Below, piece by piece: positions 34,334-43,350 of a stretch of 64,000 nucleotides of DNA. The notes below the pieces were generated by a model. The model was not told the origin of the DNA, searched no databases, and saw nothing but the letters and a program-made list of their open reading frames with translations. Made by a program: the position numbers and the translations under genes. Location of the stretch: positions 2,542,001 through 2,606,000 of the forward strand of contig NZ_CP120733.1 of the NCBI RefSeq assembly GCF_029542625.1. The letters are read 5' to 3'. Origin of the DNA: Tepidibacter hydrothermalis. Its GTDB lineage: Bacteria > Bacillota > Clostridia > Peptostreptococcales > Peptostreptococcaceae. Numbering within the stretch: position 1 is the first letter of the stretch; each line of letters opens with the position of its first letter.

Positions 34334-35582
34334 TAATATTAGCTCCTAGACTAGTCAACACCTTTTCCATATCCTCGTATCCTCTATCAATATGGTGTAT
34401 ACTGTCTATTTCCGTATATTCATCTGCAGCAAGACCTGCTAGAACAAGAGCTGCACCTCCTCTTAAATCAAAAGATTCAACCTTTGCTCCCATTAGTTTA
34501 TCAACGCCTCTTATTACAGCTAATTTCCCATTAACATTGATATTAGCTCCCATTCTAATAAGTTCTTCACAGTGCTTGAATCTATTTTCAAATATATTTT
34601 CATTTATTATGCATGCTCCATTTGCCAACGTCATTAAAGCCATCATTTGAGCCTGCATATCCGTTGGAAATCCAGGATGAGGTAAAGTTTTTATAACATC
34701 TATAGAATGTATAGTTTTAGGTGCAATCAATTGAACCTTATTGTTTATATACTCAATCTCACATCCAGTTTCTCTAAGCTTTGAAACAATACTGTTAATA
34801 TGACTCGGTATTATGTCATCTATGATTATTCTTCCATTTGTTATAGCCCCTGCTACCAAATAAGTTCCTATAGCAATTCTATCAGGTATTATTCTATGCT
34901 CAACATCATGCAATTTGTTGACACCATGTATTTCTATACAACTATTTCCTGCTCCTTTTATATCAGCTCCCATAGAGTTTAAAAAATTTGCAAGGTCTGT
35001 TATTTCAGGTTCTTTTGCACAATTATATATCTTTGTTACACCATTAGTTTTTACAGCAGCTAGCATAACATTTTCAGTAGCTCCAACACTGGGAAAATCT
35101 AGATTTATTTCACAAGCCTTATTGTGTTGTTTATTACACTTTATATATCCATGTGTTTCTTCAATATTGACTCCCATTTGAGATAACGACTTTAAGTGTA
35201 GATCAATCGGTCTTGGACCTATTTCACATCCACCTGGATAACTAATTTTAGTATGGCCAAACCTACTAACCATAGCTCCTAAAAATATTATAGACGATCT
35301 CATCTTTCTAACAAAGCTCTCTGGAATTTCAGATGAGTTCACATTTTTAGTATCAATAGTTAATGTATCTCCCTCCATTTTAACATAGCAACCTATATAT
35401 TTTAATATATCAATCATTACTTTAACATCTGATATATTAGGGACATTGTGTATTACACTCTCCCCTTCATTCAATATAGTTGCTGCTATTATGGGTAATA
35501 CTGAATTTTTTGCACCTTTTAATCTAATTTCACCTTCTAATTTATTTCCACCTTGGACTATATATTTTGCCAAAAGGGCCAC
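34323..35582 (-). CDS. murA: UDP-N-acetylglucosamine 1-carboxyvinyltransferase
   Basis: The 419-residue enzyme transfers enolpyruvate to UDP-GlcNAc, the first committed step of peptidoglycan synthesis. The catalytic loop reads GGCEIGPRPIDLH, retaining the Cys that fosfomycin alkylates. The N-terminal GGNKLEGEIRLKGAKNSVLP and the RGGAALVLAGLAA motif are typical. It may start by ATG or just upstream; the given ATG is followed by MALLAKYIVQGG. A terminator follows, so it ends the murG-side unit. Confidence 0.96.
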   Translation of the reverse strand: MALLAKYIVQGGNKLEGEIRLKGAKNSVLPIIAATILNEGESVIHNVPNISDVKVMIDILKYIGCYVKMEGDTLTIDTKNVNSSEIPESFVRKMRSSIIFLGAMVSRFGHTKISYPGGCEIGPRPIDLHLKSLSQMGVNIEETHGYIKCNKQHNKACEINLDFPSVGATENVMLAAVKTNGVTKIYNCAKEPEITDLANFLNSMGADIKGAGNSCIEIHGVNKLHDVEHRIIPDRIAIGTYLVAGAITNGRIIIDDIIPSHINSIVSKLRETGCEIEYINNKVQLIAPKTIHSIDVIKTLPHPGFPTDMQAQMMALMTLANGACIINENIFENRFKHCEELIRMGANINVNGKLAVIRGVDKLMGAKVESFDLRGGAALVLAGLAADEYTEIDSIHHIDRGYEDMEKVLTSLGANIIRA

Positions 35583-35660
35583 CCCCTACTAAAAGTTAAA
35601 TTGATATATTTTAAATTTGTCTTTATAATATATAATTTTATGTATTAGCAAGGTTTTATG

Positions 35661-36755
35661 TTACTTTAAGACGTCTATAATTTCTGTATATATATTATCA
35701 ATAGCTTTAGAATTCCCTATTTCTCCACTGTTTTTGCCCATTTGAGCTAGTTTTTCTCTATCTCCAAGTATCTTAAATATCGTGTCTTCTAATTTTTTAT
35801 AAGTCAATTGTTTTTCTAGTATAGCTATTCCAGCCCCTTTTTTTTCTATACTTTTAGCATTAAATTCTTGATGATTTTCTGCCGTATAAGCCTTTGGAAT
35901 AACTATGGAAGGCTTTGATAATGCCGTAACCTCTGCAAGTGTTATCGCTCCAGCACTACATATTACAAGATCACAAGCAGATAAAGCACTTGCCATATCG
36001 TCAAGATATGGAACCACCTTTTGACATCCTCTGAAGTTTTGCACTTCTAATGATTCTATAAATTTGTCATAGTGCGTTTTTCCTGTTACATGTATAAACT
36101 GTATATCCTCTTTTACAAGTTTTGGAATTATTTTTTTCATAGAATCATTTAGTTTTGTAGCTCCACCACTTCCACCTACACATAAAATCATTCTCTTATC
36201 TTCATTTATTCCAAGCTTTTTTCTTGAGGAAAATTTATCACTTATTAAAATTTCTTTTCTAACCGGATTTCCAGTAAGAACTACATTATCTTTATCTTTA
36301 AAATATTTTTTAGCATCCTCAAAGCTTATCAAAATTTTACTTACAACTTTAGATAAAATTTTATTTGTTACACCTGGGAATGCATTTTGTTCATGTATTA
36401 TAGTTGGTATTTTATTAAGACTTGCATTTAAAACTACAGGTCCACAAACATATCCACCTGTTCCTATTACAATGTCAGGCTTAAACTTTTTTACTATTCT
36501 TCTTGATTGTTCTAGACCTTTAAATAACTTAACAACTCTTTTCAAATTATCTACACTTATTTTTCTTCTAAACCCTTGAACAGTTATAGTCTTAAGTTCA
36601 TAGCCTGCTTTTGGAACTATTTCACTTTCTATTCCATTTTTTGTTCCAACAAATAAAATTTCTACATCTTCAATTTCATCTTTTAATTTATTTGCTATTG
36701 CTATAGCTGGATAAACATGACCTCCTGTTCCTCCACCTGAAATTAAAACTTTCAT
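35661..36755 (-). CDS. murG: UDP-GlcNAc:undecaprenyl-PP-MurNAc-pentapeptide transferase MurG
   Basis: The 364-residue GT-B glycosyltransferase adds GlcNAc to lipid I to make lipid II at the membrane. GGGTGGHVYPAIA (8-20), IHEQNAFPGVTNK, CSAGAITLAEVTALSKPSIVIP and ENHQEFNAKSIEKKG are family motifs. ATG start; ftsW is 4 bases upstream. Confidence 0.97.
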   Translation of the reverse strand: MKVLISGGGTGGHVYPAIAIANKLKDEIEDVEILFVGTKNGIESEIVPKAGYELKTITVQGFRRKISVDNLKRVVKLFKGLEQSRRIVKKFKPDIVIGTGGYVCGPVVLNASLNKIPTIIHEQNAFPGVTNKILSKVVSKILISFEDAKKYFKDKDNVVLTGNPVRKEILISDKFSSRKKLGINEDKRMILCVGGSGGATKLNDSMKKIIPKLVKEDIQFIHVTGKTHYDKFIESLEVQNFRGCQKVVPYLDDMASALSACDLVICSAGAITLAEVTALSKPSIVIPKAYTAENHQEFNAKSIEKKGAGIAILEKQLTYKKLEDTIFKILGDREKLAQMGKNSGEIGNSKAIDNIYTEIIDVLK

Positions 36756-36759
36756 TCAA

Positions 36760-37869
36760 TCAACTCCTGTCTAACTTAACATGTCTTGATATATTTAATA
36801 CAATTCCCATAGCGGCCATGAATATTATAAGAGAACTTCCTCCATAACTTATAAAAGGAAGTGGCATACCTGTAACAGGCATTGAAGATGTTGCAACAGC
36901 TATATTTATCATAACCTGTATTCCTATTTGAGCTGTAATTCCCGTAACTAGCATACAAGAAAAAGTATCAGGACAGTTAATAGCTATTCTTATACATCTA
37001 TATATTAAAAATAAAAACAACAACAATATGAATATACATCCTGCATAACCCAGTTCTTCTCCTATTATAGCAAATATAAAATCATTTTGAGGCTCAGGTA
37101 TATAGAAAAACTTCTGTCTACTTCTTCCAAGACCTAGACCAAATAATCCTCCTGAACCCAGTGCATATAATGATTGAATAACCTGATATCCATCTCCTAA
37201 TGGGTCTTTAAATGGATCTAAAAATGATGTAAATCTTTTAAGTCTATAAGGTGCCACCGCTATAAGTCCACCTAGCAAAACAAATCCTCCACCTATCATA
37301 GTGTATACATATTTTAAATCCATACCAGCTACAAATAACATCACAGATGTCGTCATTATTATAGTTCCTCCAGTAGATAAATCAGGCTGAAGGACTATAA
37401 GAGCAAAGAATACAACTGATATCATAAGAGGAGGTATTATCCCCTGTATAAGGTTATTCATTTTATCTTTTTTGTTGTCTATTACCTTTGATACTATTAT
37501 TATGGAAGCAAATTTAGCTATCTCAGATGGCATTATAGTAAGTCCCCCCACTCCAAGCCAACGTCTAGCTCCATTAAATGACTTTCCCAGTGGAGTAAGT
37601 ACTGCAACTAATAATATTACAGTAATGGTTCCTATCATAGGTATAAACTTTTCAAGTCTCTTGTAGTTAATCTTAGATACAAATATCATCATACAAAATC
37701 CTAATATTGAATATATCATATTTCTCTTTAAAAAGTAGTATGCATCATTTTGTTTGAATTTAGCTTGAACATAACTTGAGCTAAATACCATTACAATACC
37801 TATTATGACTAGTAACAACGTAGTATAAAATACATAAGGGTCAAAATATTTTTCTCTTTTTTTAGCCAT
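36760..37869 (-). CDS. ftsW: SEDS-family peptidoglycan glycosyltransferase FtsW/SpoVE
   Basis: This 369-residue polytopic protein has about ten hydrophobic spans, FSSSYVQA, GARRWLGVGGLTIMPSEIAKFASII, LQPDLSTGGT, GYQVIQSLYALGSGGLFGLGLGRSRQK, ND-FIFAIIGEELG and PFISYGGSSLI. These are SEDS polymerase motifs. It pairs with class B penicillin-binding proteins, two of which are encoded 6-10 kb upstream. FtsW and SpoVE cannot be separated from sequence alone. Confidence 0.93.
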   Translation of the reverse strand: MAKKREKYFDPYVFYTTLLLVIIGIVMVFSSSYVQAKFKQNDAYYFLKRNMIYSILGFCMMIFVSKINYKRLEKFIPMIGTITVILLVAVLTPLGKSFNGARRWLGVGGLTIMPSEIAKFASIIIVSKVIDNKKDKMNNLIQGIIPPLMISVVFFALIVLQPDLSTGGTIIMTTSVMLFVAGMDLKYVYTMIGGGFVLLGGLIAVAPYRLKRFTSFLDPFKDPLGDGYQVIQSLYALGSGGLFGLGLGRSRQKFFYIPEPQNDFIFAIIGEELGYAGCIFILLLFLFLIYRCIRIAINCPDTFSCMLVTGITAQIGIQVMINIAVATSSMPVTGMPLPFISYGGSSLIIFMAAMGIVLNISRHVKLDRS

Positions 37870-37889
37870 TTAAAAACCTCCTTAATAGC

Positions 37890-39239
37890 TTAAAGGTTAA
37901 ATACTTCATTTTTAAAATGATTTCCTCTAACTTCATAACTCTCATACATATCCCAACTAGCACAAGCAGGAGATAATAAAACAACATCATTCGGAGAAGC
38001 TAATTTATATGCTTTTTGAACCGCTTCTTCCATATTTTCAACTTTATGACAGTTGTTAAATCCTTGTTTGATAGCACTTTCTTTTATTATATCCGATGTT
38101 TCTCCTAAAAGAATTACATGTTTAACTTTTTCATTAAAAAGTTTTGTAAACTCTGTAAAATCACTTTTTTTGTCAAGCCCACCAGCTATCAATACAATAG
38201 GATTCTCATATGAACTTAAAGCTTTAATAGATGCATCAGGATTAGTTCCTTTTGAATCATTTACAAACTTAACATCGTTTATTTGTCTTACAAATTCAAG
38301 TCTGTGCTCAACTCCACCAAATGTCTTTAAAACCTGCTTAACAACATCCATGTCAAGTCCATATACAGCTGCTATACTTACGGCTGCCAAAGCATTTTCT
38401 AAATTGTGACTTCCAGGTATACTTATTTCGTTTATACTCATAAGCTTAATTTCTTTATCGTTTAAATTTATTGTTATAATATCATCTTTAACATATACAC
38501 CTTCATTTAAGATTTCTTTTCTACTAAAGTATACGATTTTACTTTTACATTTTTTTGCCAGATCCCTAGTAGTCTCACAATCGTAGTTTAAAACAGTAAA
38601 ATCATTTTCATTTTGATTTTCAAAAATTCTACATTTTGCATCTATATAATTTTGCATAGTTTTGTGTCTATTTAAATGATCCGGTGTTATGTTAAGTATT
38701 GCACTTATCCTTGGTCTAAATTCTTTTATGCTCTCAAGTTGAAAACTACTAAGCTCTGTAACAAGCACAGAATCTTCGTCTGTATTATCTACTGTATCAA
38801 TTACAGGGTTTCCAATATTTCCAACTATATAAGTATCCTTGTTTGCACTTTTAAATATTTCTCCAACAAGTGTAGTAGTAGTAGTCTTTCCATTAGTTCC
38901 TGTAATACCTATAAAAAAACTTTTAGATAATCTATATGATAGTTCTACCTCCCCTATTACTTCTATATTCGCTGATTTTATTTTTTTTATAAAATCAAGA
39001 TCTAGAGGAACCCCTGGAGATACTATAGTTAGATCTATATTATTTATATCTTCTATATGCTTTCCTAACACATATTTGATATCGTATTCTTTTAAATCAT
39101 CTAATATATCTTTTAGTTTTTCTTCATTTTTTATATCATTTACTGTAACCTTTGCACCTTTTTCATAAAGCTTTTTGATTGTAGATATTCCTGTTCTAGC
39201 AAGCCCAACTAATAATACATTTTTACTATTTAAGTCCAT
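37890..39239 (-). CDS. murD: UDP-N-acetylmuramoyl-L-alanine--D-glutamate ligase
   Basis: About 449 residues. GITGTNGKTTTTTLVGEI is the ATP-binding loop, with N-terminal LVGLARTGISTIKKL and late FVNDSKGTNPDASIKAL and LLSPACASWDMY motifs. It adds D-Glu in the lipid II pathway. Start is ATG at 39237-39239, since GGGGGAG lies directly upstream; the earlier ATG (39260) would include it. Confidence 0.96.
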   Translation of the reverse strand: MDLNSKNVLLVGLARTGISTIKKLYEKGAKVTVNDIKNEEKLKDILDDLKEYDIKYVLGKHIEDINNIDLTIVSPGVPLDLDFIKKIKSANIEVIGEVELSYRLSKSFFIGITGTNGKTTTTTLVGEIFKSANKDTYIVGNIGNPVIDTVDNTDEDSVLVTELSSFQLESIKEFRPRISAILNITPDHLNRHKTMQNYIDAKCRIFENQNENDFTVLNYDCETTRDLAKKCKSKIVYFSRKEILNEGVYVKDDIITINLNDKEIKLMSINEISIPGSHNLENALAAVSIAAVYGLDMDVVKQVLKTFGGVEHRLEFVRQINDVKFVNDSKGTNPDASIKALSSYENPIVLIAGGLDKKSDFTEFTKLFNEKVKHVILLGETSDIIKESAIKQGFNNCHKVENMEEAVQKAYKLASPNDVVLLSPACASWDMYESYEVRGNHFKNEVFNL

Positions 39240-39262
39240 ATTAAACTCCCCCTTAATCATGT

Positions 39263-40225
39263 CTAAGCTAAAGATATGAAGCCTATAATACTAAGTATTA
39301 TACTTACAGTCCAAAATACCATAACTACTTTTGTTTCATGCCATCCTTCTAATTCAAAGTGATGATGAAGCGGACTCATCTTAAATACTCTCTTTCCTGT
39401 AAGCTTAAAAGATGTCACCTGAATTATTACAGATAGTGATTCTGCAAAGTATATGCCCCCTACAATCGGAATTATAAGTGATAGGTTCATAAGTATAGCC
39501 GCAGCTGCAACTGCCCCTCCTAGAGCCATAGAACCCGTATCTCCCATAAATACCTTAGCAGGATGTGCATTAAACTTTAAAAATCCTAAACAAGCTCCAA
39601 CTAAAGCTGATGAAACTATAGCTATACCTGTATTTCCACATTGAAGAGCTATCATAGCAAAGAATGCTCCAACTATAAGCGTAACGCCTGATGCTAATCC
39701 GTCAAGTCCATCTGTTAAGTTTACACTATTCACTGTAGCCACTGTTACAAACACTATAAATGGTACATATAAAAATCCTAAATCTATATTTTGATTTAAA
39801 AATGGAACTATTACTTGTGTTCCAAGTATTGAAGTTTTTGATTGATATATTGCAAGTATGATAGCAAGTGTAAATTGACCTATTAGCTTTTGATAGGCTC
39901 TAAGTCCTAACGATCTTTTAAGAACTACCTTTATGTAATCATCTATAAATCCTATAAGTCCAAATCCTATTATAGATATTAAAGCAAATATCATATCCTT
40001 ATTTACTCTAGCTGTTGTTATACAAGTTATAAGTATAGCTATTATCATTATTATTCCACCCATTGTAGGCGTTCCATTTTTCACCAAATGACTTTTAGGT
40101 CCCTCATCTCTTACTGTTTGACCAAATTTCAATCTCTGTAACATAGGTATAAATATCGGTCCTAATATTAAAGTTATTACAAACGAAACTACTATAGTCA
40201 TTATCATATGTTGTATATCGACCAT
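39263..40225 (-). CDS. mraY: Phospho-N-acetylmuramoyl-pentapeptide-transferase
   Basis: A 320-residue, ten-span membrane enzyme that makes lipid I. PTMGGIIMI, TDGLDGLASG with the DD catalytic region, NAHPAKVFMGDTGSMALGG and the HHHFELEGWHETKVV loop are visible. ATG start with GAGAGGAG. It follows murF by 42 bases. Confidence 0.98.
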   Translation of the reverse strand: MVDIQHMIMTIVVSFVITLILGPIFIPMLQRLKFGQTVRDEGPKSHLVKNGTPTMGGIIMIIAILITCITTARVNKDMIFALISIIGFGLIGFIDDYIKVVLKRSLGLRAYQKLIGQFTLAIILAIYQSKTSILGTQVIVPFLNQNIDLGFLYVPFIVFVTVATVNSVNLTDGLDGLASGVTLIVGAFFAMIALQCGNTGIAIVSSALVGACLGFLKFNAHPAKVFMGDTGSMALGGAVAAAAILMNLSLIIPIVGGIYFAESLSVIIQVTSFKLTGKRVFKMSPLHHHFELEGWHETKVVMVFWTVSIILSIIGFISLA

Positions 40226-40267
40226 TTTCTAAACTCCTCTCACGTTTTAAGCTTTGTTTTTTAATAG

Positions 40268-41653
40268 TTAAATTTTATAATCATTTAAAAAATTAACTAT
40301 TTCTTCCATTCTCATCCCTCTTGAACCTTTTATTAAGACGACATCATCTTTTTCTAATATATTTTTAAGATAATCTATAACCTGTTCATTGCTATTGAAG
40401 TGTATAGTATTTTTTTGATCAAATCCTTTTTTCATAGCACCATTGCCTATATGCTTGGAATCTTTTCCAACAGTTATTATTAAATCAGAATTTCCAACTG
40501 CATATTCGCCTACTAATTCATGACCACTTTCTGCATATTCTCCCATCTCAAGCATATCTCCAAGTATAGATATTTTTCTATTTTGCTTATATTCACCAAG
40601 TATATCAAGAGCTGCCTTCATAGAATCCGGACTTGCATTATAAGCATCATTTATTATTTCAAAAGTGTCTGTCTTTAATATATCAAGTCTCATTTTTCCA
40701 TTTCTAAAATTTAAAAGTCCTTTTTTTATTTGATTTATATTGAGTCCTAGCTCTATTCCTGTCAAAATAGCTGCCATGGCATTATATATATTGTGTTTCC
40801 CTCTTGCTGGAATAAAAAACTCTTCTTTTTGATTATGAACGATACATTCAAAATCTATCCCTGTTTCATTCATTTTGTATTCAACACAATATAGATCATT
40901 GTCTTTCTCAAATCCAAATGTTTTTAATTTGTAGTTTAATTCTTTATTTTTTAAAGTTTTCAAGTGCTCATCATCTGCATTTATTATAAGAGTATTGTCT
41001 TTAGTAAAGTTTTTAGTTATCTCAAGCTTTGCCTTTAATATTCCTTCCTGTGATCCAAGATTTTCTATATGCGAAAGACCTATATTAGATATTACAGCTA
41101 TTTTATGATTTACTATGTTTGATAGATATTCTATTTCACCAAAGGAAGACATTCCCATTTCAAGTATAGCACATTGATGCTCATCTTTAAGCTTAAATAT
41201 AGTCAAAGGAAGTCCTATATGATTATTGAAGTTTCCCTCTGTTTTTAATGTGTTGTATTCACTAGATAACACGCTATATATCATGTCTTTAGTAGTAGTT
41301 TTACCTGTACTTCCTGTAACGGCTACATAATTTATCAAAAATTTTTCTTTATACAGTCTAGCTATATCCCCTAATGCCTTAGTCGTATCCTCAACTTCTA
41401 TAATATTTATATCTTCACTATTAAAATTAAAATCATGGTTTTTATCTTTTAAAAAAGTTTTACATCCATTTTTATATGCATCATTCACAAAATCATGTGC
41501 ATCAAATTTTTCTCCGATCAAAGGTATAAATAAACCTTCTTCATCTACACTTTTACTATTTATGCTTATACTTTTTATTAAAGCCTCTTTATTTCCCTGT
41601 ATAAGCTTCCCTTTTGTGTTATCAATTATTTCACTTATATTTATCGCCTTCAT
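40268..41653 (-). CDS. murF: UDP-MurNAc-tripeptide:D-alanyl-D-alanine ligase
   Basis: The 461-residue Mur ligase has the ATP loop VTGSTGKTTTKDM, LEMGMSSFGEIEYL, DAYNASPDSMKAAL and ILGDMLEMGEY. It attaches D-Ala-D-Ala to make the pentapeptide. ATG start after GAAAGGAG; it abuts murE. Confidence 0.97.
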   Translation of the reverse strand: MKAINISEIIDNTKGKLIQGNKEALIKSISINSKSVDEEGLFIPLIGEKFDAHDFVNDAYKNGCKTFLKDKNHDFNFNSEDINIIEVEDTTKALGDIARLYKEKFLINYVAVTGSTGKTTTKDMIYSVLSSEYNTLKTEGNFNNHIGLPLTIFKLKDEHQCAILEMGMSSFGEIEYLSNIVNHKIAVISNIGLSHIENLGSQEGILKAKLEITKNFTKDNTLIINADDEHLKTLKNKELNYKLKTFGFEKDNDLYCVEYKMNETGIDFECIVHNQKEEFFIPARGKHNIYNAMAAILTGIELGLNINQIKKGLLNFRNGKMRLDILKTDTFEIINDAYNASPDSMKAALDILGEYKQNRKISILGDMLEMGEYAESGHELVGEYAVGNSDLIITVGKDSKHIGNGAMKKGFDQKNTIHFNSNEQVIDYLKNILEKDDVVLIKGSRGMRMEEIVNFLNDYKI

Positions 41654-41656
41654 ATT

Positions 41657-43111
41657 CTACTCCTTTCCTAATATTTCTTTGACAACTTCTTTATCATCAA
41701 AATGTATCTTATCTTTACCTATAATCTGATAATTTTCATGACCCTTACCAGCTATAATTACAACATCTCCATCTTCAGCCTTATCTACTGCATTATGTAT
41801 AGCTTCTTTTCTATCTAATATAACTTCATAATTTGAACTATTTGTATCTACTCCAATCAAAATATCTTTTACTATATCACCTGGAATTTCTGTTCTCGGG
41901 TTATCACTTGTTATAATTGTATAATCCGAATACTGCTGACTTATTTTTCCCATCAAAGGTCTCTTTGTCTTATCTCTATCTCCACCACAACCAAATACTG
42001 TTATTATATTTCCCTTTACAAACTCTTTAGCAGTTTTTAACACATTTTCAAGTGCATCTGGTGTGTGTGCATAATCTATTATTACACTAAATCCTTCTTC
42101 TGTATCAATGCTTTCAAATCTTCCAGATACACCATTTGTATTTTGTAAGCTTTCAGCTATAGTTTCTTTTGGTATATCCATTAAATAACATAAAGCTATC
42201 ACTGCTAATGAATTGTATACAGAAAATCTTCCTGGTATAGGTGTTTTTATATTCATTTGATATTTTGGTGTTATTAATTTATATTCAATTCCACTTGAAT
42301 ATATTTTTATATCTTTTGCCATAATATCTGCTTCTGCTTCTATAGCATACGTTATTATAGGTGTTTTTAAGTTTTTTATAGACTCATATATTTTTTTACC
42401 ACCATCATCATCTAAATTTATAATGTTTCCGCGAGTTGTTTTGTGAAATAACTTTTCTTTTGCTCTTCTGTATTCATCTAAGTCTGTATGAAAATCAAGG
42501 TGCTCTTCAGTTAAATTTGTAAATATACCAAACTTAAACTCACATTCATCAACTCTTTTAAGCTCTAACGAGTGTGATGAGACCTCCATAGCACAATCAT
42601 TTATATTTTTATCAAGCATTTCCCTAAAATATCCCTGTAGTTCTACACTCTCTGGCGTAGTTCTTGAAGAGGCTATTTCCTCATTCCCTATTACATTCTT
42701 TATAGTTCCTATAAGACCTGTTTTTTGATTATTATATTCTAAAACTTCTTTTATAAGGTGAGTTATAGTTGTCTTTCCATTCGTTCCTGTAACACCTATT
42801 AAGTTCAACTTTTTAGTCGGGTTATTATAAAAATTAGAAGCTATTTTAGCCATTGCTTTTCTCGTATCTTCAACTTTTATAAATGTATACCCTTTTATGT
42901 AAATATCTTCTTCTACCAAAAAAGCTACACTTCCTTTTTCAATAGCATTAGATATGAATTTATGTCCATTCAAACTAAATCCTTTAATACAAATAAATAA
43001 ACTATTTTCTTTTAATTTCCTCGAATCGTAGTTTATATCATCTATATTTATCTCAACACTCCCTTTAATATCGATAATATCTAAATCCTTTATCAAATCG
43101 TTCAACAACAT
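41657..43111 (-). CDS. murE: UDP-MurNAc-dipeptide:2,6-diaminopimelate ligase (MurE-type)
   Basis: About 484 residues. GVTGTNGKTTITHLI is the ATP loop; MEVSSHSLELKRV, NLTEEHLDFH and the C-terminal DNPRTE motif (TSDNPRTEIPGD) are the DAP-binding form, so it should add meso-DAP, consistent with dapB in the window. ATG start at 43109-43111 behind AAAGGGGC; an earlier TTG would include that site. A family A repeat lies just upstream. Confidence 0.96.
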   Translation of the reverse strand: MLLNDLIKDLDIIDIKGSVEINIDDINYDSRKLKENSLFICIKGFSLNGHKFISNAIEKGSVAFLVEEDIYIKGYTFIKVEDTRKAMAKIASNFYNNPTKKLNLIGVTGTNGKTTITHLIKEVLEYNNQKTGLIGTIKNVIGNEEIASSRTTPESVELQGYFREMLDKNINDCAMEVSSHSLELKRVDECEFKFGIFTNLTEEHLDFHTDLDEYRRAKEKLFHKTTRGNIINLDDDGGKKIYESIKNLKTPIITYAIEAEADIMAKDIKIYSSGIEYKLITPKYQMNIKTPIPGRFSVYNSLAVIALCYLMDIPKETIAESLQNTNGVSGRFESIDTEEGFSVIIDYAHTPDALENVLKTAKEFVKGNIITVFGCGGDRDKTKRPLMGKISQQYSDYTIITSDNPRTEIPGDIVKDILIGVDTNSSNYEVILDRKEAIHNAVDKAEDGDVVIIAGKGHENYQIIGKDKIHFDDKEVVKEILGKE

Positions 43112-43132
43112 ATTTAGTGCCCCTTTCAAAAT

Positions 43133-43249
43133 AAAAAATTCGTCTACTCGCTAACGCGGTGACTCATGTCGCCAACGAGTCCTGACGCACTCCGTTGGTC
43201 AAAAATGTTGCAAGTGCAACTTTTTTAATAAGTTATTCGCAAAACGAAA
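43133..43249 (-). repeat. Structured intergenic repeat, family A, copy 4 (murE leader)
   Basis: Minus strand: TCGTTGGCGACATGAGTCAC, CGCGTTAGCG, AGACGAATTTTTTA, starting 22 bases before murE. CCAACG / CGTTGG further upstream form an outer stem. The tail ATAAGTTATTCGCAAAACGA differs from copies 2 and 3. Confidence 0.87.
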
Positions 43250-43280
43250 ATGGTATAATTTACCACAAAGTAAAAATCAT

Positions 43281-43318
43281 TAGAAAAGACAATGCATACA
43301 AAAATACATTGCCTTTTT
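43281..43318 (-). terminator. SpoVD-1 terminator
   Basis: AAGGCAATGTAT / ATGCATTGTCTT hairpin with A/T-rich sides between the SpoVD-1 stop and the murE leader. Confidence 0.6.
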
Positions 43319-43350
43319 AATTATATAACACTTTATCTTTTTTTAATAGT